From Robiginitomaculum sp. (lineage in GTDB: Bacteria > Pseudomonadota > Alphaproteobacteria > Caulobacterales > Maricaulaceae), in assembly GCA_026993275.1 (NCBI GenBank), contig JALWUB010000141.1, forward strand, positions 1 through 7,218: a stretch of DNA of 7,218 nucleotides, in the 5' to 3' direction. Positions 1-5,929 of this stretch are shown here, piece after piece. The translations under genes were made by a program, and so were the position numbers. Below the pieces are notes generated by a model. That model searched no databases. It saw only the letters and a program-made list of their open reading frames with translations, and was not told where the DNA came from. Positions within the stretch are counted from its first letter, which is position 1, and each line of letters starts with the position of its first letter.

Positions 1-1107
1 CGGGTCGGTCAGCACCATCACCGCGGGCTGCAATTGCAGGAGTTCATCGACAGTTCCGCGCTGCACCTGCGCGTGGGGCGCCAGGGCCTTGCCGAGGTAA
101 TAAATGCCGGACAGCAGCGGCTGGCGGTCCTGGTCGCCGCCGCTGGTGATCAGCCCCGCGAGCGGGCGCACCCAGCCGCTGTCAAACACCCAGCTGGAGC
201 CCGCCGAAGGCAATGCCGGGGTCTGCAAGAGCTGCAAGCGGTTGCGCAAGGGCAGGGGCAGCACCATGCTGCCCCGGGCCTGCGTCTGCCCGGCGGCAAA
301 GTTCAGGGTCTGGCGCGCCACAATGGCGCCATCCTTGTCCAGCGCCTGCACGATCACGCTTTGTGCACGCCTGCCCTCAAGCCGGTGCAGGGTCAGGTCC
401 AGCCCGCGCACACCGGCCCTGGGCGGCAGCATCAACAGGCTCTGTCCTTCTCCCTGCGGCGGCGTGAACACCTGCACCGGTGCCGGTGTGAGTGCCGCGA
501 GCGCCGCCATGAAGGCCCGCGCATGGCCATGGTCCAGGCCATCGCTGAGCCAGACGATGCGCGCCTCCTGTGGCAGGCCGCCCGCCTGTTTCAGGGCACG
601 CAGCGTGCCCAGCGCCGCCATGCGCCGTGGCGGCCAGGGCCGCGCGCTGGCATCACCAAGCGCCTGCCGTGCGGCCTGGCGCGGCACAAAGCGCAGCGTT
701 TTCCCCGGCGCCGCGCTCAGCAGAACGGCGACGTCGCCGTCAGCGGCATTGACCAAGCCGAGGGCGGTTTTGCGCAGCTTTTGCCAGTGCGGCGCACTGG
801 CCCAGCCATTGTCCACGATGAGCACGAGCGGCCCCGTGGCCGGCGTGGCGCCGCGCGGGGTCCAGGTGGGCGCTGCCAGGGCGAGGATGATCAGCGTGGC
901 CAGGAGCAGGCGCAGAAGGCGCAACCACAAGGGGGCGGAATCCGGTGTCTCCTCGCTGCTTTCCAGGCCGCGCAACAGGGCCAGCGGGGGGAATCTGATC
1001 CGCAGCGGTGCCGGTGGACTGGCGCGCAGCAGCAGCCACAGGAGCGGCAGGAGGGCCAGGGCGGCCAGCGCCCAGGGCGCACCAAAGTGCACAGCACCGG
1101 CACTCAC
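1..1107 (-). CDS. Double-transmembrane DUF4159-type membrane protein, N-terminal part (3' end beyond window)
   Basis: The frame is open from a GTG at 1107 down to base 1, giving 369 residues with no stop, so the C-terminal part lies off the left edge. The start reads VSAGAVHFGAPWALAAL. The first hydrophobic helix spans about residues 12-28. An RIRFPPLALL segment follows at about 37-46, and a second helix at about 62-80. The segment PLVLIVDNGWASAP (93-106) is a VWA-like strand typical of this family. Near the edge, LLSGIYYLGKALAP also fits the family, whose full members are usually about 900 residues and end in a DUF4159 domain; that domain is not visible here. The start overlaps the DUF58 stop by 4 nt (GTGA), with an AGG seven bases upstream, so translation is probably coupled. 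Likely an inner-membrane partner of the MoxR ATPase; its substrate is unknown. Family call is firm, function is inferred. Confidence 0.88.
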   Translation of the reverse strand, partial: MSAGAVHFGAPWALAALALLPLLWLLLRASPPAPLRIRFPPLALLRGLESSEETPDSAPLWLRLLRLLLATLIILALAAPTWTPRGATPATGPLVLIVDNGWASAPHWQKLRKTALGLVNAADGDVAVLLSAAPGKTLRFVPRQAARQALGDASARPWPPRRMAALGTLRALKQAGGLPQEARIVWLSDGLDHGHARAFMAALAALTPAPVQVFTPPQGEGQSLLMLPPRAGVRGLDLTLHRLEGRRAQSVIVQALDKDGAIVARQTLNFAAGQTQARGSMVLPLPLRNRLQLLQTPALPSAGSSWVFDSGWVRPLAGLITSGGDQDRQPLLSGIYYLGKALAPHAQVQRGTVDELLQLQPAVMVLTDP

Positions 1108-1997
1108 CGGCGCACCTGCCCGGCAATGCCCTGATAGAGCGCCAGCAGCGCCGGGGCGGGTGCCTTGTCCGTGCGGTGGCACACCAGCGGCCAGCCCAGG
1201 CTGCGGGCCAGGTCCGCCATCTCCTGGGCATGGTGCGCAAAGCGCGCCCGGTAGGCCGGGGCCACGGCCTGGGCGCGGCCAAACAGCAATGGCGCCTCGC
1301 CCGCACTCTTGAGCGTGAACTCCACGCGCCCGGCATAGGGGAAGTCTTCTTCGGCCGGGTCAAACACCTGCACCAGAACGCCGCTCACTCCGGCCTGCCT
1401 GAAACCGTGCAGGCGTTCGGCCCAGACCTGCGCGCCTTCGTAAAAGTCCGAGGCAATGACTGCCTTGGGCCGTCCGCGCGGCGGCAGGGCGGCCAGGGCA
1501 TTCGGGGCGCTGTCATGCAGGATCAGCGCCCGCATGATGCGCTCCAGCCCGGTGCGGCCGCTCAGCCCCCGCTGCATGTGCCCGGCGATGCCAACCCGCT
1601 CCCCGCCATTGACCAGGGTGATGGCGAGCGCGCCCAGCAGCACCGCGGCGCGGTCTTGCTTGCGCGCCAGATCCCGGGCAGAGGCCCAGTCAAAGCCGGG
1701 TCCGCCATCGCGCCACAGCCACACGGTCTGCGCCGCTTCCCATTCGGTTTCACGCACGAACAGCTGATCGGAGCGGGCCGAACGGCGCCAGTCTATGGCC
1801 CTGAGCGGGTCTTCATGGCGGGCACGGCGGAATTGCCAGAAGGTTTCGCCGGGGCCGCGCTTGCGGCGCCCGTGCAGACCGTGGACCAGGCTGGCGGCAA
1901 GGCGCCTGGCTTCGGCCAGCAAGGCCGGGAAGCGCGCCGCCAGGGCCTCGGCGTCATGGCGTGTGGCGGCCAGTTTGGAGCGGGCAGGCTGATGCAC
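1104..1997 (-). CDS. DUF58 domain protein (MoxR partner, VWA-like)
   Basis: A 297-residue protein of the DUF58 family. The family signature is clear at about residues 48-90: GPGETFWQFRR, then DPLRAIDWRRSARSD, then LFVRETEWEAAQ. A VWA-like core follows (VWLWRD at 92-97; AVIASDFYEG at 179-188). DUF58 proteins are encoded next to MoxR AAA+ ATPases and are thought to be acted on by them; the exact role is unknown. No signal peptide or transmembrane helix is evident, so it is probably cytoplasmic or membrane-associated through its neighbour. The start is a GTG overlapping the moxR stop by one base (TAGTG), with GAGG at 2005-2008, seven bases upstream. The stop overlaps the next gene by 4 nt. Oddity: where a metal-binding site would read D-x-S-x-S, this protein has D97-G-G-P-G101, so the metal site looks degenerate. 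Confidence 0.92.
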   Translation of the reverse strand: MHQPARSKLAATRHDAEALAARFPALLAEARRLAASLVHGLHGRRKRGPGETFWQFRRARHEDPLRAIDWRRSARSDQLFVRETEWEAAQTVWLWRDGGPGFDWASARDLARKQDRAAVLLGALAITLVNGGERVGIAGHMQRGLSGRTGLERIMRALILHDSAPNALAALPPRGRPKAVIASDFYEGAQVWAERLHGFRQAGVSGVLVQVFDPAEEDFPYAGRVEFTLKSAGEAPLLFGRAQAVAPAYRARFAHHAQEMADLARSLGWPLVCHRTDKAPAPALLALYQGIAGQVRR

Positions 1998-2998
1998 TAG
2001 GCAACCTCGCGAACCAGGCTGTCGATCAGGTCCGGCAGGGTCAGGCCATCGGCGCGCGCGGCAAAGGACAGCGCCATGCGGTGTTTCAGTGCTGGCGCGG
2101 CCAGTGCGATGACATCATCGACGCACGGCGCCAGGCGGCCCTGCAACAGCGCCCGGGCGCGCACGCCCAGCATCAGCGCCTGTCCGGCGCGCGGCCCCGG
2201 CCCCCAGGCGACGCCGTTTTGCACATCGGCGCGCGGGCTCTGGCCCGGGCGCGCCATGCGCACCAGCCGGATGATGGCGTCCAGGGTCTTTTCGCCCACC
2301 GGCATGAGCCGCACCAGGTTCTGCAAGTCGAGCAGCCCCTCCGCTGACAGCACCCGCTCTGCCGCCGCCTCGCGGGCGCCGGTGGTCGCCAGCAGGATTT
2401 CGCGTTCGTGCGCCGCATCGGGATAGCCAACGTCAATCTGGAACAGGAAGCGGTCCAGCTGTGCCTCGGGGAGCGGATAGGTGCCTTCCTGCTCGATGGG
2501 ATTTTGCGTTGCCAGCACATGAAACGGCCTGGGCAGGTCGTGGGCGGTGCCGGCAATGCTGACCTGGTGCTCCTGCATGGCCTGCAGCAGGGCCGACTGG
2601 GTGCGCGGGCTGGCCCGGTTGATTTCGTCGGCCATCAGCAACTGACAGAACACCGGCCCCGGAATGAAACGGAAACTGCGCTTGCCGCTGTCGCTTTCCT
2701 CCAGCACTTCGGCGCCAAGAATGTCGGCGGGCATCAGGTCCGGGGTAAACTGGATGCGTTTTTCATCCAGCCCGGTGACCGTGGCGATGGTTTCCACCAG
2801 CCGTGTCTTGGCCAGTCCCGGTGCGCCGACCAGCAGGGCATGGCCGCCGCACAGAATGGCGCCAAGCGCCAGGTCAATGACCTCGTCCTGGCCCAGTATG
2901 ACCGCGCCAATGGCCTTGCGGGCGCGGCCGAGCAGCGCGCTGGCGGCTTCGGCGCGGGCGACAATGTCGTCGGAAGTGGTGCCGGGCATTGCGTTCAT
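1997..2998 (-). CDS. MoxR-family AAA+ ATPase
   Basis: A 333-residue MoxR ATPase, close to the usual family length. Visible parts: the N-terminal VILGQDEVID segment (33-42), Walker A GAPGLAKT (58-65, K64/T65), the FTPDLMPADILG segment (84-95), Walker B LLMADEINRA with D124/E125, sensor 1 in ATQNP (N166), the TYPLPEAQLDRF segment with likely arginine finger R183, and sensor 2 in GPGPRAGQAL (R270). These imply a competent ATPase. MoxR proteins are regarded as chaperone-like remodellers that assemble or activate VWA-domain partners; here the partners are probably the two downstream genes. Start chosen: ATG at 2998, with AGAAAGG at 3007-3013 on this strand and eight bases between AGG and ATG. A second ATG three codons in (2989) is less well placed. 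It heads a leftward operon, divergent from the DUF1285 gene. Confidence 0.96.
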   Translation of the reverse strand: MNAMPGTTSDDIVARAEAASALLGRARKAIGAVILGQDEVIDLALGAILCGGHALLVGAPGLAKTRLVETIATVTGLDEKRIQFTPDLMPADILGAEVLEESDSGKRSFRFIPGPVFCQLLMADEINRASPRTQSALLQAMQEHQVSIAGTAHDLPRPFHVLATQNPIEQEGTYPLPEAQLDRFLFQIDVGYPDAAHEREILLATTGAREAAAERVLSAEGLLDLQNLVRLMPVGEKTLDAIIRLVRMARPGQSPRADVQNGVAWGPGPRAGQALMLGVRARALLQGRLAPCVDDVIALAAPALKHRMALSFAARADGLTLPDLIDSLVREVA

Positions 2999-3018
2999 CT
3001 TGCTTGCCTTTCTACAAT
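2989..3018 (+). promoter_or_regulatory. Candidate sigma-70-type promoter for the DUF1285-cca operon
   Basis: TACAAT at 3013-3018 matches five of six bases of the -10 consensus. It is preceded, after an 18-base spacer, by TTGCGT at 2989-2994, a weak -35 (three of six). Transcription would begin near 3025 and leave a leader of about 24 bases before the preferred ATG at 3049. The -35 would sit inside the first codons of moxR. Seen by eye only; a 50-nt divergent gap must hold promoters for both directions unless they extend into the coding regions. No convincing matching promoter for moxR was seen. Confidence 0.35.
3007..3013 (-). promoter_or_regulatory. Ribosome binding site of moxR
   Basis: On the minus strand this reads AGAAAGG, with eight bases between it and the ATG at 2998. 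It supports that start over the nearby in-frame ATG at 2989. It overlaps the candidate -10 element of the divergent promoter. Confidence 0.6.
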
Positions 3019-3036
3019 GGCGCCTGTCTGGCCATG

Positions 3037-3041
3037 AAGGA
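3037..3041 (+). promoter_or_regulatory. Ribosome binding site deciding the DUF1285 start
   Basis: AAGGA lies seven bases before the ATG at 3049. The upstream in-frame ATGs at 2989 and 3034 have no comparable site, so 3049 is the preferred start. Confidence 0.55.
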
Positions 3042-3048
3042 TGGGCCC

Positions 3049-3639
3049 ATGGGCGCGCGTGCGCAGGAAAATGTCAATGCCCTGATTGCGGCGGCACGTC
3101 AAAACGCCAGCGATGATGGCTTGCCGCCGGTGCATTTGTGGCACCCGGAACGCTGTGCGGACATGGACATTGCGATTCACCGTGATGGCAGCTGGCACCA
3201 TGACGGCCAGCCCATCCGCCGCCCGGAACTGGTGCGGCTGTTCTCGACCATATTGCGCAAGGACGAGGATGGCGAAACCTATTTGATAACGCCGCAGGAA
3301 AAGGTGCGCGTGCGCATTGCCATCGCGCCCTTTGTCGCCGTCGCGCTGCAGGTGCGGGGCGAAGGGGAGGGCCAGGAGCTGTATTTCACCACCAATGTGG
3401 GCGATGTGGTGCTGGCGGGGCCAAAGCGGCCGATTCGGGTCGAGACCGACCCGGACACCTTGCAGCCCACCCCCTTTGTGCTGGTGCGCGGCCGTCTGGA
3501 GGCGCTGATCAGCCGTGCCGTGTTCTACCAGATGGTGGACCTGGCGGTGGAGCGTGATGCGGGCGCGGGGCCGCAACTGGGGGTGTGGAGCGCTGGCGCC
3601 TTTTTTGCCCTGGGGCCGCCGGGGGTGCATTGTGGCTGA
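3049..3639 (+). CDS. DUF1285 domain protein
   Basis: A 196-residue protein of the DUF1285 family, a mostly proteobacterial family of unknown function. Recognisable parts are PPVHLWHPERCADMD (26-40), GSWHHDGQPIRR (47-58), LVRLFSTILRKD (61-72), YLITPQEKVRV (78-88) and FTTNVGDVVLAGP (113-125). The C-terminal part has LVRGRLEALISRAVFYQMVDLA (145-166) and ends in GVWSAGAFFALG. No signal peptide, helix or catalytic motif is apparent, so it is probably cytoplasmic. The ATG at 3049 is chosen for its AAGGA site and because the first conserved block begins soon after. The ATG at 3034 is possible; the one at 2989 would lie upstream of the candidate -10 and overlap moxR. It is the first gene of the operon, and its stop overlaps the Nudix gene by 8 nt. 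What it does is not known. Confidence 0.9.
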   Translation: MGARAQENVNALIAAARQNASDDGLPPVHLWHPERCADMDIAIHRDGSWHHDGQPIRRPELVRLFSTILRKDEDGETYLITPQEKVRVRIAIAPFVAVALQVRGEGEGQELYFTTNVGDVVLAGPKRPIRVETDPDTLQPTPFVLVRGRLEALISRAVFYQMVDLAVERDAGAGPQLGVWSAGAFFALGPPGVHCG

Positions 3640-4255
3640 CTGGCCTGCGCGCCTGCGCGCCTGTCTCGATCCGCTGGAGGAGGGGCAAGAGGCCCGGCCT
3701 GCGCGCTCGGATTATGACCTGAACACCCATGCGCCGCGCCAGCGCGCCAGCAAGCGCGCTGCGGTGCTGGTGCCCCTGGTGGAGCGCCCGCAGGGCTGGC
3801 AGCTTCTGCTCACCCGGCGCGCGCCCGGCATGCCCGAGCACGCCGGGCAGGTGGCGTTTCCCGGCGGGCGGGCCAATGCGGGGGAAAGCCTGGCCGCGGC
3901 GGCCTTGCGCGAGTTCGAGGAGGAAACCGGCATCAGCAGGGACAAGGCCAGCCTGATCGGCCGTTTCGAGCGCTATGAAACCGTCAGCGGCTATGACATC
4001 ATGCCGTTTGTTGCCGTGCTGAACACGCCTTTTGAAGTGCGTCCCGACCCGCGCGAGGTCGAGGCGGTGTTCGAGGTGCCGTTTGATTTTCTCATGGACC
4101 GCGCCAACCATCAGCGCCAGTGGCGCGAATGGCAGGGGCAGAGGCGGTATTTCTATGCTATGCCCTGGCAGGAGCATTTCATCTGGGGCGCCACCGCAGG
4201 CATGCTGCACGCCCTGGCCGTCCGCCTTGAGGAGACCGGTTCATGCTGCGCATGA
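3632..4255 (+). CDS. Nudix hydrolase, CoA pyrophosphatase (NudL/YeaB type)
   Basis: A 207-residue Nudix hydrolase. The CoA-type (UPF0035) signature is visible: LLLTRRAPGMPEHAGQVAFP at 58-77, running straight into the Nudix box. The box follows the GX5E-X7-REUXEEXGU pattern: G79, E85, then REFEEETGI at 93-101, with the metal-binding glutamates E94, E97 and E98 intact. Family members split CoA and its derivatives into 3',5'-ADP and 4'-phosphopantetheine, probably recycling oxidised CoA; substrate here is inferred from the signature. No ATG precedes the conserved fold, which starts near AAVLVPLVERP (43-53). The GTG at 3632 gives a family-like N-terminus (VADWPARLRACLDPL) and has a G-rich stretch five bases upstream. 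It overlaps the DUF1285 stop by 8 nt and its own last 13 nt overlap the next gene. Confidence 0.92.
   Translation: MADWPARLRACLDPLEEGQEARPARSDYDLNTHAPRQRASKRAAVLVPLVERPQGWQLLLTRRAPGMPEHAGQVAFPGGRANAGESLAAAALREFEEETGISRDKASLIGRFERYETVSGYDIMPFVAVLNTPFEVRPDPREVEAVFEVPFDFLMDRANHQRQWREWQGQRRYFYAMPWQEHFIWGATAGMLHALAVRLEETGSCCA
4229..4234 (+). promoter_or_regulatory. Ribosome binding site of the DUF6111 gene
   Basis: GAGGAG lies eight bases before the ATG at 4243, inside the end of the Nudix gene. It supports 4243 over the second ATG at 4252. Confidence 0.6.
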
Positions 4256-4587
4256 CGCTTTTGGAAGTCGCCGTTTTCAGCGTTCCGTTTGCGCTGTTCT
4301 TTCTCTATCGCACATTCATCCTGCGCCACCGGCGCCTGGAGGGCGAGGCCTTCGATCCGGCGCCCTATCATGTGGCCTTCATCATCAGCGGCCTGCTGTC
4401 GCTGGCCCTGTTTGTGTTCCTGATCCTGCAACACAAGAGCTATCGCGATGTGGACTATATTCCCGCGCATTTAGAAAATGGCAAGGTGATCAAGGGAAAG
4501 TTCGTGCCGGCACACAAAGATCCTGATGCCGCCAGCAAGAGAGACCGCAATGCGCCTGCCGGACCGCCTGGACCCGAAAACCACTGA
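4243..4587 (+). CDS. Small two-helix membrane protein, DUF6111 family
   Basis: A 114-residue protein with two hydrophobic segments, about residues 5-23 and 43-63, joined by a basic linker (RHRRLEGEAFDPAPYH). A polar C-terminal tail carries the segment YIPAHLENGKVIKGKF (72-87). This layout matches the DUF6111 family, small alphaproteobacterial membrane proteins commonly encoded beside the CCA-adding enzyme gene; family name is given from memory of that layout. The function is unknown. The ATG at 4243 has a good GAGGAG site. The gene overlaps the Nudix gene by 13 nt and the cca gene by 38 nt, so all three are probably translated from one message. The proline- and charge-rich last 25 residues lie largely within the cca overlap. 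Confidence 0.8.
   Translation: MLRMTLLEVAVFSVPFALFFLYRTFILRHRRLEGEAFDPAPYHVAFIISGLLSLALFVFLILQHKSYRDVDYIPAHLENGKVIKGKFVPAHKDPDAASKRDRNAPAGPPGPENH
4537..4544 (+). promoter_or_regulatory. Probable ribosome binding site of cca
   Basis: The purine run AAGAGAGA lies five bases before the ATG at 4550. It is a moderate match, but better than anything before the alternative ATGs at 4526 and 4592. Confidence 0.4.
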
Positions 4588-5809
4588 CTGGATGCGCGAT
4601 GCCGCCACCCGCAAGGTGGTGGAGGCGCTGCAGGCGCAAGGCCCGGACATGGCCCGGTTTGTCGGCGGCTGCGTGCGCAATACCCTGATGGACCGTCCGG
4701 TGGACGATATCGACATTGCCACGCCCCTGCCTCCCGAAAAGGCCATGGCCGCCTTGCAGGAGGCGGGCCTGCATGTGGTCCCCACCGGCATTGCCCATGG
4801 CACGGTCACTGCCATTGCCGATGGCCGCCCGTTCGAGGTCACCAGCCTGCGGGAGGATATCGAGACCGATGGCCGCCATGCCCAGGTGCAGTTTGGCACG
4901 GACTGGGAGAAGGATTCCCGGCGCCGTGATTTTCGCTTCAACGCCATTTATGCCGACCCGGACAGCGGCGCGCTTTATGACCCGCAGCATGGCATAGAAG
5001 ATGCGCTCAAGGGCGTGGTGGCGTTTGTGGGTGACCCGGAAACCCGCATCAAGGAAGATTATTTGCGCATTTTGCGCTATTTTCGCTTTTTTGCCTGGTA
5101 TGGCTCCGGCCGCCCGGACCGCGACGCAGTCAAGGCCTGCGCGCGCTGCAAGGACGGCATGGCGGCGCTGTCGGCAGAGCGCATCTGGAAAGAGCTTGAG
5201 AAGCTGCTGTCCGCGCCCGACCCGTCGCGGGCCTTGCGCTGGATGCGCACTGCCGAGGTGTTGCAGGTGATCCTGCCCGAGTCCATTCATGTTGACCGTG
5301 CCTGTGCGCTGATCGCAATTGAGCAGGAACAGGGCTGGGCGCCTGATCCGCTATTGCGCCTGATGGCGATGATTGACTCGCGCCGCTGGGCCAAGGTGGC
5401 GGCCCGGCTGAAGCTCTCCAATGCCCAGAAAAACCGCCTCAAGGCCTGGCACGATGCCGGCGCGGTCGATCCGGACGAGGACTATATGGATGTCTCGCGC
5501 CGGTTTTACCGCAAGGTCGTTGCCGGTTATGTGGATGCGGCGCGCATCGCCATGGGCACGCTGGACGAGCGCGCCCGGCGCAGGGTGCAGGACCTGATGG
5601 AGTTTGCGCAAGAGTGGGAGCGCCCGGTGTTTCCGGTGCAGGCAAGGGACCTGATCGCCGAGGGCTACAAGGAAGGCCGTGAACTGGGCGATCTGTTGTG
5701 GGATCTGGAGGACGAGTGGATCCGCTCCGGCTTCGCCCTGTCCAAGTCCGAACTGATCGCCAAGATCGGCAATCTTGGCACCGGCGGCAAATCCGGCGGT
5801 CAGGGGTAG
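4550..5809 (+). CDS. cca: CCA tRNA nucleotidyltransferase (class II)
   Basis: A 419-residue class II nucleotidyltransferase that adds or repairs the 3' CCA end of tRNAs from CTP and ATP. The head domain shows RFVGGCVRN (36-44, the GG-x-x-R nucleotide-binding motif), the catalytic pair D53-x-D55 in VDDIDIATPLPPE, GIAHGTVTA (80-88), FEVTSLRED (95-103) and RRRDFRFNAIYAD (124-136). EDYLRILRYFRF (169-180) gives the base-selecting neck motif. AERIWKELEKLL (209-220) begins the tRNA-binding domain. No HD phosphohydrolase motif is evident. The ATG at 4550 (MRLPDRLDPK) is chosen because this N-terminus looks family-like and is preceded by AAGAGAGA. 4526 would add eight residues; 4592 would avoid the overlap with DUF6111 but drop the start. 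It is the last gene of the operon, convergent with rpsA, and has no clear terminator of its own. Confidence 0.95.
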   Translation: MRLPDRLDPKTTDWMRDAATRKVVEALQAQGPDMARFVGGCVRNTLMDRPVDDIDIATPLPPEKAMAALQEAGLHVVPTGIAHGTVTAIADGRPFEVTSLREDIETDGRHAQVQFGTDWEKDSRRRDFRFNAIYADPDSGALYDPQHGIEDALKGVVAFVGDPETRIKEDYLRILRYFRFFAWYGSGRPDRDAVKACARCKDGMAALSAERIWKELEKLLSAPDPSRALRWMRTAEVLQVILPESIHVDRACALIAIEQEQGWAPDPLLRLMAMIDSRRWAKVAARLKLSNAQKNRLKAWHDAGAVDPDEDYMDVSRRFYRKVVAGYVDAARIAMGTLDERARRRVQDLMEFAQEWERPVFPVQARDLIAEGYKEGRELGDLLWDLEDEWIRSGFALSKSELIAKIGNLGTGGKSGGQG

Positions 5810-5929
5810 GGCGCCACAGCGGCTTATGGCCGCCGCAGCATAATCCCAAAACCTGCCTTTTCCATGAAAAAAGGGGTCCCCGGGCGGCATGCCCGAAGAC
5901 CCCCTGGTCTGGTTGTGCAGCCGGGGCTG
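5810..5929. other. Convergent intergenic gap between cca and rpsA
   Basis: This 120-nt gap, the longest non-coding stretch in the window, holds the rpsA terminator in its right half. The left half (5810-5860) shows no gene, RNA or repeat that I can support. Confidence 0.6.
5867..5903 (-). terminator. Rho-independent terminator of rpsA
   Basis: GGGGTC at 5873-5878 pairs with GACCCC at 5898-5903. Inside, after a two-by-two internal loop, CGGGC at 5881-5885 pairs with GCCCG at 5891-5895 around a five-base loop. On the minus strand the hairpin is followed directly by six T (5872-5867). It begins 26 bases past the rpsA stop. On the plus strand no T run follows, so it should act mainly for rpsA. 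Confidence 0.88.

Noticed and set aside
740..1363. A 207-residue minus-strand frame overlapping both the DUF58 and DUF4159-type genes.
   Set aside because: It is out of frame with two well-supported genes and shows no family motif; the GTG-started frame from 1107 carries the conserved protein.
34..2000. Long open plus-strand frames over the left block, up to 402 residues.
   Set aside because: They lie antisense to the DUF4159-type and DUF58 genes, have Arg/Gln/Pro/Ala-rich translations with no recognisable domain, and are expected in GC-rich DNA.
2408..3037. A 209-residue plus-strand frame over moxR.
   Set aside because: It is antisense to an intact AAA+ ATPase and has no domain features.
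2989..3048. A 20-codon upstream extension of the DUF1285 protein from the ATG at 2989.
   Set aside because: It overlaps the moxR start, lies upstream of the candidate -10, and has no ribosome binding site; the added residues do not look conserved.
3644..3659. Two tandem copies of an 8-bp CCTGCGCG unit at the Nudix gene start.
   Set aside because: Short GC-rich repeat in coding sequence, explained by Ala/Arg codons; no sign of a regulatory or mobile element.
3509..4210. A 233-residue minus-strand frame over the Nudix gene.
   Set aside because: The opposite strand carries an intact Nudix box; this frame is an antisense shadow.
4490..5890. Minus-strand frames of 266 and 179 residues over cca.
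   Set aside because: All class II nucleotidyltransferase motifs are on the plus strand; these frames lack any recognisable domain.
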